From contig JARUPZ010000025.1 in the NCBI GenBank assembly GCA_031213475.1, positions 9,589,044 through 9,653,043 of the forward strand: a DNA stretch of 64,000 nucleotides, read 5' to 3'. A program made the position numbers and the translations under genes. Positions 44,801-53,800 of the stretch are shown piece after piece; the stretch's first letter is position 1; every line of letters starts with the position of its first letter. The notes below the pieces were generated by a model, which worked only from the letters and a program-made list of their open reading frames with translations, did no database searches and was not told where the DNA came from. The DNA comes from Nereocystis luetkeana. Taxonomy: Eukaryota; Sar; Phaeophyceae; Laminariales; Laminariaceae.

Positions 44801-45009
44801 ACTTTTTTCGATACTAAAATCAAGTGATTCAGACTCTACCGTGCTCAAGCCGAGGTAGATGACCCCAATCGTACTAAAATCAAGTGATTTCGACTCCACC
44901 ATACTAAAGTCAAGTTCTTCTTCATCTGATACAAAATTGTTTTTTTTTTAGGAATCAATGTAAAATTTTAGTCATCACATTTTTCGATACTAAAATCAAG
45001 TGACTCAGA
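41894..45009 (+). repeat. CAAGT satellite, changing to a 177-bp form
   Basis: The first 350 bp continue the 298-bp form left of the copia element. From about 42240 it becomes a different arrangement, most regular at 44100-45000, where GCCGAGGTAG recurs every 177 bp (44141, 44318, 44495, 44672, 44849). Each monomer contains TACTAAAATCAAGTGATTTC twice or more. Confidence 0.85.
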
Positions 45010-45549
45010 TGTTGCAGCGCTACGGGCTCCAGGAGTCGCCCAGGGGGGCGACAGGGTATTCTGTGATGTACGTCGACTGACCTGACCAGTGGCGCACGGA
45101 GGGTGCATCGTGTAAGGCAGCGGTAAAGCCGTAGGATGGCTCGCTGTCATATCGATGTAGGTATACAATGGAGTGTCCCCGGCGGGGGAGGCCATTGTCT
45201 GGGTCATGGAAACCCCGTATCGGCTGTTGGTCGATACGGGTGCTCTGTGGCCCTACCTGGGGTTTAGTCAATCCCACCAAAGAACGAAAGAAACAAGTCA
45301 AACCATATCCTGTTCACACACCGTGCATGATTATCGCCTATCACGTGCGTGTCTGTTAACCACGCGTCGCACCTGCTGAGTAATACCAACACTCAACCCG
45401 CGTGGCGTCTGGCCACCCCGTGGCCAGAGAGGATTCAGGACCGAGGAAAGGAGGAAATCCCCAGAAGGACTCTCTCAACGAACGACAACAGCTGGCTATC
45501 GAGGTGAGACCGAGCCGATAGCGGTACACAGGAGGAGGCAGCTGTAACA
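45010..45549 (+). repeat. 5' LTR of the gypsy element
   Basis: This 540-bp LTR begins TGTTGCAGC and ends CTGTAACA (canonical TG...CA). CAGA at 45006-45009 is repeated at 55950-55953. It differs from the 3' LTR at about two positions. The small open frames inside recur in both LTRs and have no recognisable product. Confidence 0.93.
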
Positions 45550-45568
45550 TGGTGAACCCAGGCCGATG
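45550..45568 (+). promoter_or_regulatory. Primer-binding site of the gypsy element
   Basis: TGGTGAACCCAGGCCGATG follows the LTR directly. TGG pairs with the CCA end of a tRNA; the tRNA species is not identified. Confidence 0.6.
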
Positions 45569-47277
45569 ACAGAGAGAGGGGGAGATTGGAGCGCAAGGCC
45601 ATGAGCTCTGGCAGGGACACGAGAGATCGGTACCCAGGGAATTTGTTTGGCCCCGAGCACTTGGGCCCGAGTTTTCTCCCGGGCGGAACGAGGGCCCGAA
45701 TAACTGGGCCCGAGAGTCCTCTCGGGCGGAATGAGGCCCAAACATCGGGGCCCGAGTTTTCCCTGGGTGGGATCAGTGTCTCTGCCCGAGCTTCTCCGGG
45801 ATGGAATCTGATGGGTGGCCAAGTATCGAGCCCCGAGTTCTGTCCGGGATGATGGAGTCTGAGGGGTACCAGCGGCGAGAGATACACGTAGAAGCTACGA
45901 TAGAGTACATATATTCTTGTAGCATTACTGCTGTTTACAGCAGTGACCATGCATAGTGTATCAGGAGACAGCAGTAGTCACGGCAGGTAGCCACCACCTC
46001 GGTAGCACAGACTCGCGATACGGAAGAACCGAAAAAACATAGCCACGAACCTCTCCGTCCTGACCCTCGATTTTTTTTTTCCTTCGGCCCCGCACATCTC
46101 GTCTGTTATTTTCTGGCGGCCGGTTCCCCGCAGGCGATTTTGTTTTGGCTTCTCTCGGCCTTCGCCTCAGATGTAACTCGTTTTGGCGGCCGTTCTTCGC
46201 CTTAGGCGCGACCCTCGATGTATTTTTGTTTTCGGCCCCGCATATCTCGTCGCTTTTTTTCTGCGGCCGGTTCCCCTCAGGCGTGACTCTCGATTTTTTT
46301 TTGCTACAGCCTCGCACACATCGGCTGTTTTTGAGGCTGTTTCCCCTCAGGCGTGACTCGCGATTTTTTTTTTCTCGCCCGCGCGCACCTTTAGGATTCT
46401 TTGTTGCGACGGTTCCTCACCGCCGGCGTGCCTCTCAAATTTTTTTCTCGTACACATCTCGACGATTTCGGCGGCCGGCCTGCGCCTCAGGCGTAACTCG
46501 CGAATTTGTTTTTCACGACCATTCTTCGCCCCAGGCGGGACTCCCGATTTTTCTTGTCGGCCCCGCGCATCTCGTTCGTTTTTTTTCTTTGCGGCCGTTC
46601 TTCACCTCAGGCGTGACTCTCGAATTTTTTTTTTCCCGTCCTCACGCTTGTTACGACTTGGGCGGCGGTTCTCCAACTCACGTGTGACTCTCGATGCGAT
46701 GGCGTAGCGAGGGGGTATCTCTATGAATAGCAGGACTCCCGATTTTTCTGTCTAGCCCACGCAGCGACGGTTTTTTTTTGTTTGGTGGATTTAATTACGG
46801 CTCCACACCGACCGGTTCCCCCTCAAGCGCACCGTTCGGGGTTTCTCTCGGACACGTGAGAGACCCTTGACGTGACACCCGTTTTCCCCGGCAGGGCTCT
46901 TGAGTTTTATTTTCAACACGCATCATCACTCCATTCTGCCACGGCCGGCGTTGCGGTATTGTAGGAGGGGGTTACACGGGTCTGTCGCGGATCGGTCGAG
47001 CGGCCCCACGTAAGCCGTTCCGAAGTCGATTTTCATTTTCGTTCCTTTTGTTTCCGCCTGCCCCCGCTCCGCCCCACGACCCTCGCGCTACTCCGCTCAG
47101 CCCACTCGATCGTGCGATAGGGAAACAGCCAAAAAAAGAAAAACAAGAGAAAAGAAGAGAGAAAGCAAAAGCAAAAAAAAAAAAAAACAACAACAACAAC
47201 AACAAAGAAACCAAAAACAACCAAGACATTAGAACGGGGACAAACAAAAGGGTGAAGAAACGGGGAAGGGCGGACAA
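45569..47277 (+). repeat. Gypsy leader with two minisatellites
   Basis: The leader of about 1.7 kb holds two degenerate repeats. At 45640-45850, GGGCCCGAGTTYTCYCYGGG recurs about every 45-50 bp. At 46060-46700, CAGGCGTGACTCTCGATTTT recurs about every 55-65 bp, with poly-T stretches. An open frame at 46145-46687 merely reads across the second repeat. These may serve as RNA structure or packaging signals; this is untested. Confidence 0.7.
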
Positions 47278-47651
47278 ATGGATATTCGCTATTATGGTCG
47301 CAATAGCCGCTCCCGGAGCCCAGCCCGCCGCGCGCGGGGCGAACGGGGACGCCGCCACGGCAAGAGCGACCGGGATAAGGGCGGTCGCGGCCATGAACGC
47401 CAGGGGCCCCGCACACACAGGCGGAGCCACAGTCGCAGGGGCAGGCGGAGCCGCAGTCGCAGTAGCGACAACAGCCGCCGGAGCGCCACGCGGAAGCGCA
47501 CCCGCAGTACCAGCAACCGAGCGCGGCACCCGGGGGACGGGGGCAATCAGGGCTATCGCCGCCGCCGCGGAGGGAGCGGCAACAGTCGCCCCAGCAGGAG
47601 GAGGAGGAGGAACCGCGTCAGGCGCAGCAGCTGTATCATCATCAGCCAGCC
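47278..47651 (+). CDS. RS-rich N-terminal open frame ahead of gypsy gag
   Basis: ATG at 47278 (context ACAAATGG) opens a frame starting MDIRYYGRNSRSRSPARR, very rich in Arg-Ser, which continues in its own frame through the CAG repeat to 48261. Its frame differs from that of gag (47652) by -1. The gag frame itself is open without an ATG back to a TAG at 47463-47465. The RS segment may be the real gag N-terminus, joined by a frameshift or by a change in repeat length, or a separate small protein. It would be basic and suited to RNA binding (inference). Confidence 0.4.
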
Positions 47652-48075
47652 ATGCAACAGCAACAGCAACAGCAGCAACAGCAGCAACAGCAGCAGCAGC
47701 AGCAACCGCAACAGCAACAGCAGCAGCCGCAACAGCAGCAGTCGCCGCAGCACCAGCAACAACAGCAGCAAGGGCAGCTACAGCAGCAGCAGCAGCAGCA
47801 GCAACAGCAACAGCAGCAGCCACAACAGCAGCAGCAGGCGCCGCAGTACCAGCAACAGCAGCAGTCGCCACAGCAGCAGCAGGCGCCGCAGTACCAGCAA
47901 CAGCACCAGCCACAACAGCAGCAGTACCAGCATCAGCAGCAACGGCAACAGACACAGCAGCAACAACAGCAGCAGTACCAGCAGCAGCAGTACCAGCAGC
48001 AGCAGCCGCTGCCGCAACAGCAGCAGCACCAGCAGCAGGACCAGCATCCGCAGCCGCAACAGCAGCAGCGACCGC
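47652..48075 (+). repeat. CAG trinucleotide repeat
   Basis: An impure (CAG/CAA)n tract, open in all three forward frames as poly-Gln, poly-Ser/Asn and poly-Ala, and as poly-Leu on the reverse strand. The long Ala-, Ser- and Leu-rich open frames here are its shadows. Confidence 0.9.
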
Positions 48076-50006
48076 CGACGCTCCCGATCGAAGTGCAACA
48101 CCATCAGCAGAGGGTGGGGCATCGAGTTTCGGAGGCATTCCCACAGCAGCTTCCACTCACACATCCGTTCCAGCAGCCGCCGGCCGGGCCGATGCAGGTA
48201 CAGCAACAACCGGGGCTCGTGGAGGGGAGCAACCGGGGGGGGGAGTATGCCAGCACGGTAGCTCCACCCACGCAGGGGTCACACCTGCCGGCAGCCACCA
48301 CACTGTACGGCGCCCAACACGGAGCCGGGCACTTTTTGCGACCGGCACCAAGGGTTTGGCAACCACGTCTCGGCACTACAACGCCGACCTCGGGGGAGGC
48401 CCACTGGGGACCACCCTTCCCCGCCCAACACCTAGGGGCAACGGACAGCAATCCGAAGGAGGAACAACGAGTGGTCACCAAGATTATGGCGGACATGGGG
48501 GTCTCCAAGGGCCAGGATGCTTTCGTGGGGCTGTTCGCTGATCCTCGGGGCCAACTGTCGTGGCGAAGTGATCCTGTTTGGTTCGCCGACAAGCTGGCGA
48601 AGACCATGGCATCGGTTCAGGGGTCGGTATGGACAATGCCAGTAGACGTAGAGTCGGCGGGCGAGATTAACCCAACACGGCCCCGAGCCAAGACCTTGAC
48701 GCCGAGACGGGTGGAATGTTTCACAAAGCTAATCGCCGACACTCTGGCGACGCGGGACATGATTCGCCCGCACACGTACATAGAAGTCCCACTCGTGGAA
48801 GGAGGATTTTGCCATGTGCCATTTGAGGAGGTCACGGTGACGGAGTGGTGCAGGATACTCGTGGCGGAAGTAGCCCCCTCCGGGCAAGCTCAAAAAAGGG
48901 CTGAGGTAGCGCTAGAAGAGATGACCCTCATACAAGGGGAGTCATGGATGGCGGCGGCTCGGCGGCTGGTGCTGCACATGCGCGCGGTAACCGCAGACGA
49001 GACGAAGCCGCACGCATCGGAGGAACAGTACTTCTGGAGGTACGTGGCGGGCAAACACGTCTCGGAGTTGTGCGAGCGAGCGGTGAACCTTTTCTTCACC
49101 AGCGATTCGGACCGAAATGGGTTGGAGGCTCTCCTAGTCCAGATTGGCACGGAAATCAAGCAGCAGCTTACGCCTATGCATGTGCACGCCGGCAAGCCAT
49201 TATCGGCGTACATGGTGGCTCGCGGGCGAGTGGCCCACGGCATATTCGACCACCTGGTTAAAGCCCTTCTCACCAGATGCAACCGATACCCCATAGCCTC
49301 GGCGCCGGGTGGGCGTAAGAGGGACAGTGTAGCAGCTCTCTCACAAAGTCACAGGTTGCCCATGACAAGGGGCACGCGGAGCGAACTTCCGAAAAGGGAG
49401 GAGCGGCGAGGAGGAGACCGACTTCCCGCCAGAGAGTCGACCAGGGTTTGGAGGAAGAACCTGGAAGCTATCCGAGACAGCGCATGCGCGGCGCTAGGAG
49501 CTGCGGGTTACGGGCTCGACGACGAGGACGAGGAGGAGGAGGAAGATAAAACGACCGACAGGCCCCAGCCCCTCGCGGCGTTTTCCAATATACGCGCATC
49601 CACCCCAGGGGCGCATGGGACCCCGTTCGTTAGTCGCAGGGGGGGTAGAAATGACCGCTGGAGGAAAAGGGACCGAGAGGAAAATGACACTTCCGAGGAG
49701 GATGATGAGCTGCCGAGCCAAGAAGCGGAGGACAGCGTAATCATCAACGCCCTTCGCCGCAGAAATATCTGCTTTTTCCACGCGCGCGGGTCGCCATGCC
49801 CCCACGAGAACAAAAACTCGTCACGAAAAGGATGTCGCTTTTCGCATGATGAAGCCGTGGTACCCTACGGTCACTACCCTCGCAGGTATGCGGCAGGCCA
49901 CGAGCCTACCACGGAGGTGGAGACCCGGATGCTCACAGCGCTGGAGATGCTGAGTGCGTATACAACCGCAGACGGAGAGGGCGACGCGGGGGTCAACAGC
50001 TCCTGA
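47652..50006 (+). CDS. gag: Gypsy Gag (784 aa) with polyglutamine and a CCCH zinc finger
   Basis: The ORF begins at an ATG inside a CAG-repeat tract. Residues 1 to about 150 are glutamine-rich with interspersed Pro, Tyr and His. The middle part (about 280-560) is a helical, capsid-like region including QGESWMAAARRLVLHMRA. An acidic run (DDEDEEEEEDK) follows near 620. Near the C-terminus a zinc finger with C707, C716, C728 and H732 has the spacing C-x8-C-x11-C-x3-H: CCCH type rather than the CCHC knuckle usual in gag. Gag would form the particle and bind element RNA. The ORF ends in TGA at 50004; the next ORFs lie in the same frame. The ATG start is uncertain because the frame is open further upstream. 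Confidence 0.8.
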   Translation: MQQQQQQQQQQQQQQQQQPQQQQQQPQQQQSPQHQQQQQQGQLQQQQQQQQQQQQQPQQQQQAPQYQQQQQSPQQQQAPQYQQQHQPQQQQYQHQQQRQQTQQQQQQQYQQQQYQQQQPLPQQQQHQQQDQHPQPQQQQRPPTLPIEVQHHQQRVGHRVSEAFPQQLPLTHPFQQPPAGPMQVQQQPGLVEGSNRGGEYASTVAPPTQGSHLPAATTLYGAQHGAGHFLRPAPRVWQPRLGTTTPTSGEAHWGPPFPAQHLGATDSNPKEEQRVVTKIMADMGVSKGQDAFVGLFADPRGQLSWRSDPVWFADKLAKTMASVQGSVWTMPVDVESAGEINPTRPRAKTLTPRRVECFTKLIADTLATRDMIRPHTYIEVPLVEGGFCHVPFEEVTVTEWCRILVAEVAPSGQAQKRAEVALEEMTLIQGESWMAAARRLVLHMRAVTADETKPHASEEQYFWRYVAGKHVSELCERAVNLFFTSDSDRNGLEALLVQIGTEIKQQLTPMHVHAGKPLSAYMVARGRVAHGIFDHLVKALLTRCNRYPIASAPGGRKRDSVAALSQSHRLPMTRGTRSELPKREERRGGDRLPARESTRVWRKNLEAIRDSACAALGAAGYGLDDEDEEEEEDKTTDRPQPLAAFSNIRASTPGAHGTPFVSRRGGRNDRWRKRDREENDTSEEDDELPSQEAEDSVIINALRRRNICFFHARGSPCPHENKNSSRKGCRFSHDEAVVPYGHYPRRYAAGHEPTTEVETRMLTALEMLSAYTTADGEGDAGVNSS

Positions 50007-50216
50007 AAGGACGCCCTGGGGAGCCACACCCCGGGGAACAGTAAGCGAGGCGGGCGCGGGCAAGGGCCAGCGGAAGGAAAGAGGCAGGGAGGTGAACAGG
50101 ACCTCCGGCGCGAGACACGGAGCAGGACAGGGCGGAGAAGCGGCGGAATAGCTGACCAGGTCAAGGGGAACAAGGGGCCCGAGTTGGCAGTCACAGACAC
50201 TAGAGACTCAAACTGA
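50007..50216 (+). CDS. In-frame linker between the gag stop and the protease ORF
   Basis: After the gag TGA (50004) the same frame is open for 69 codons to a second TGA (50214), which abuts the protease ATG (TGAATG). The segment is rich in Gly, Arg and Lys with no ATG, so it can only be translated by readthrough, if at all. Confidence 0.4.
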   Translation, partial: KDALGSHTPGNSKRGGRGQGPAEGKRQGGEQDLRRETRSRTGRRSGGIADQVKGNKGPELAVTDTRDSN

Positions 50217-50828
50217 ATGGCAGCAGTGGGCAGGGGGGCCAAGCAGGTATGGGTCAACGCGTTCGTGTGGCACCAGACGAAGACGAGCTGCCGTATCCCG
50301 GTGGAAGTGCTGGTCGACACAGGGGCGGGAGGTGGAAACTACGCTTCGGAGGCCTTTGTGCGATCGGTCGAACACAGTGGAAGGGGGGGGCAGTCGATGG
50401 TGAGTTCGAGGGGGCAGGGGTGGCTGCGAGCGGCCAACCCCGCGAGCAGCGCAACGCCCCCAATGAAAATCGCGGGATCGTGCGAGCTTCCGCTGGTGTT
50501 TCGACCGGAAGACAGGGTGCGAAAGGTGTTAATACGAGTGGTACAAGACCTCCCATACGGGTTAATCATAGGGGCGGCGTTCTTGAGGAAAAACGGAAGC
50601 GTTATCAGCTTCGCAGCAGGCGGGGGCTTCAAGCCAGCGCCAGAGTCGCCGTGGGTACCCTTTATCTCGTCAACGCCCGCATCGAGGAAAGAAGGCGGGG
50701 TGGTGGCGGGTTGGCGGGCGGCGAGCAGACCTGGCAATGCAGAGGTTAAGGTGGTGGCCATTAAGAACGGGGCGACGTGGGAGCAGTTCTGCGCCGTCAA
50801 GCCGTCAGGAGAGCAGGAAGAGCCGTAA
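50217..50828 (+). CDS. Gypsy aspartic protease ORF (203 aa)
   Basis: It begins at the ATG directly after the second TGA. The catalytic motif VLVDTGAGGG has its aspartate at residue 34. The retroviral-type second motif GLIIGAAFLRKNGSVISF, about 80 residues later, fits a single-lobe retropepsin that works as a dimer to cut the polyprotein. The ORF ends at TAA (50826). It lies in the same frame as gag and pol. The TGAATG arrangement allows termination-reinitiation from the linker or readthrough; the alternative is a separate mRNA. Confidence 0.75.
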   Translation: MAAVGRGAKQVWVNAFVWHQTKTSCRIPVEVLVDTGAGGGNYASEAFVRSVEHSGRGGQSMVSSRGQGWLRAANPASSATPPMKIAGSCELPLVFRPEDRVRKVLIRVVQDLPYGLIIGAAFLRKNGSVISFAAGGGFKPAPESPWVPFISSTPASRKEGGVVAGWRAASRPGNAEVKVVAIKNGATWEQFCAVKPSGEQEEP

Positions 50829-53800
50829 GAGATAATCGAGCCGGCGACACTGCCCAGCGGAGGTTCGGTGGCATGGGAGGACGACGGGACCCTGCAGTGG
50901 GAGCTGAGGCTAGCCAGAGAGGTGGTAGTACCGGGTTTCGTCAGCGTACAGGTGGACGCATATACAAAGGGGGTACAGCCGCAGGGTCGGCAACTAGTAG
51001 TGGTGGAGCCGAACAAGTCGTACGACATGGAATTGGGGGCGGAGATGGGCGTGGCTAGGGGAGCACAGTGGTGGTACCCGGGAACACCGTTACAATGCAA
51101 GGTGGTCAACCGGTCTAAAGCGTCGTTAACCCTCAAACGAGGCAGGGTGGTGGCCCGGATCTACGCAGTCAACACGAGCGACAAAGAGCGCATGAGGATG
51201 CTGTGCGACCCCGCCTATCAGGCAGGGCCAGACACGACGAGGGCGGGAGGTGGAGTCGACAGCTCAACCCAGTCGACACAGCGCACTTCACCGGGGGAGG
51301 AGAGTGGAAGTGCGGACGAGGTGGACTTGTCACAGGCCAATATTGCTCAGAAAAACACCGCCGTGAAAGGCGCCCTCATGAGGTTACTGGAGAAGTACCG
51401 CCCGGTGTTCCCGGCAAACCCAAAGGTGGTCCCGGCTTGCAATCGGGCCAAAATGCAGCTGCCCTTAGTGAACAGCAATTGCACACCTCACGCAGCGAAG
51501 CAAAGAAGGTACTCTCCGGAGGAAACCGCAATGATACAAAGCGAGATTACGAAACTGAAGAAGGCAGGAGCGATTCGGAGATCACACTCGGCATGGGCGG
51601 CCAACTGCGTCGTCGTGATGAAAAAGGACGGTACGGCGAGGGTTTGGCAGGACTTTAGAGCGCTGAACAGCTCGACGATATCGCACAGCGGGGGGCTAGG
51701 TAACATAGGCAGCATCTTCGACGGTATGAGGGGGTCAACGTGCTTTACGTCCATCGATCTGGCTTCAGGGTTCACGCAGCTCGAGATAGCTGAGGAAGAC
51801 AAGCACAAGACCGCCTTTCGAGACGCGCATGGGGAGCTGTGGGAATTCAACCGGTGTGGTTTCGGGCTGAAGACCATCCCGTCAGGCTTTGCAGCATACG
51901 TAGGAGAGGCCCTGGGCCCGTTGAAGGGGAAGGGGGTCGAGAACTGGTTGGATGATATTCTTATCCACACCAAATCAGTGGACGGGCACGTGGAGCTGCT
52001 GGAGAAGGTGCTCGAGAGACTCCGGCGGTTTGGCCTTTCAGTGAATTTGCCCAAATCGATATGGTGCGCGCCTCAGCAGGAGTTCGTCGGCATGGTGGTC
52101 AGCAGGCTAGGCGTTCAACCCTCGGAAACAAAGATCGAAGCGGTGGCCAAACTCTCCCGAGCCAACACGGTCGAAGAGGTGAGGGCGCTCTTAGGGATGG
52201 GCAGCTACCTCAGGAAGTTCGTGAAGGGATACAGCTCGATCGTGGCGCCAATCTCGAATCTTCTCCGGGATAAACGGTTCGCGTCGAAGAGGGCCAGGAA
52301 GCTCTTGGTGCCATGGGGGGAGGAGCAGGATAAGGCTCTGGCGGCGCTGATAGAGGTGCTCACGTCACCACCTATCCTGGCGCTGCCGAATTGGGAAGCA
52401 CCGTTCCATCTGCACACGGACGCCAGTGAACTCGGCGCGGGAGCTGCGCTCACGCAAGTCGTCAGGGGCACCGAGCGAGTGATCGGGTTCGCGAGCCACC
52501 GATGGTCGAAGGCGGACGCCAAAAGGTCGGCAACGGAAAGAGAGGTCATGGCGGTGTTATGGGCGATACAACAGCACCGACCGTACTTGTGGGGGAGGAA
52601 GTTCTTCCTTATTACGGACTGCTCCGCGCTACTTTGGCTGTTCAAGAGCCAGACCCTCTCCGCGAAGCTTCATCGGTGGGCGCTCAGGCTGATGGAATAT
52701 GACATGATCTTACTGTGGAGGCCGGGAGCACAGCACCGCCTCCCGGACGCTCTATCGCGGCTGCCGATCGCAGACGCGCCAGGGGCGGATGTCGACGACT
52801 CGTTTCCGGATGACTCGTCCACACGGACCACGTACAGGGGTCCCCAGGGGCCCGTGCTCGACGGGATACTGCTCAGCGAGCTGGGAGTGGAGGAGGTGGA
52901 CACACCCACAGGAAAGGACGCCGGGGTAGTGGCCAGCGTGACATTCACGCCGGGCGGAGCTGTAAGGGGGGCCGGCCAGACGAGGGAGGCTGCGGACGCA
53001 GAGCTGCCAGAAACGATCCGTGCGGAGGTTACGGCGGTAGTAGAGGAGGTCCCAGGTGAGTGGGAGGCTCCGCTAGAGGGGTTGTACGCTTTGCTCGGAG
53101 GTGACCACACACACCCGCAGGTGACGCCGGCCATAACCCGATCAAAGGCGGGGACCAGGGCACTACGGGTGACGGAACAGCGGGCGCCAGCGACTGCGGC
53201 GGGGCCGGCCGCGGCCGAGGCGCCGGGCTGGCGACAGACGCCGCCGTCCCCGCTTAGCCCACCTCGGGGGGCAACGCTCCCGCCTAGCCCACCTCGGGGA
53301 ACAACGCCCTCGCCGACGGTTAGGCCGACGCCAAGGCCGAGGAAACAGGCGACTAGTGCAGAGCACCCAGGGCCGCTCGCTCCCATGATAAGCCGCGTAG
53401 CGGAGACGCTCCGCAACCCGCCCAGGTTAGTCCAGCACCAGAGGCAGGACGCCCGACTAGGACCGGTCGGGGGTAGGTTGCGAGGAGATGGTGACAGGCA
53501 GACACCGGAAGGAACGGCTAATTACATACTCGACGACAACGACCTGCTCTGGAATGCACCCCCCGGGGGGGAGCCGAAGTTGGCCATTCCGAGGGCGCTG
53601 GTACCAGGGGTGCTGGCATTGGTTCATAGTACCTACGGCCACCCGGGGGTGGCACGGACCCTTCTGTTGACCAGAGCCAAGTACTGGTGGCCGTCAATGG
53701 CTCGGGATGTCAGGGAATATGTGCTATCCTGTGGGTGTAGACGGAGGAAACGGGCCTGGAGCCAACGAGTAGCGATGATGCCAGCGCGGCTGCTCTGGCC

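Noticed and set aside
46145..46687. 180-codon Phe/Arg-rich frame in the gypsy leader
   Set aside because: It reads across a degenerate 55-65-bp repeat with poly-T stretches; its periodic composition and lack of motifs indicate non-coding repeat.
47048..48541. Long Ala-rich (497 codons) and reverse Ala/Leu-rich frames over the CAG tract
   Set aside because: They are other-frame readings of a trinucleotide repeat; no domain is visible, and the gag frame carries the recognisable protein.
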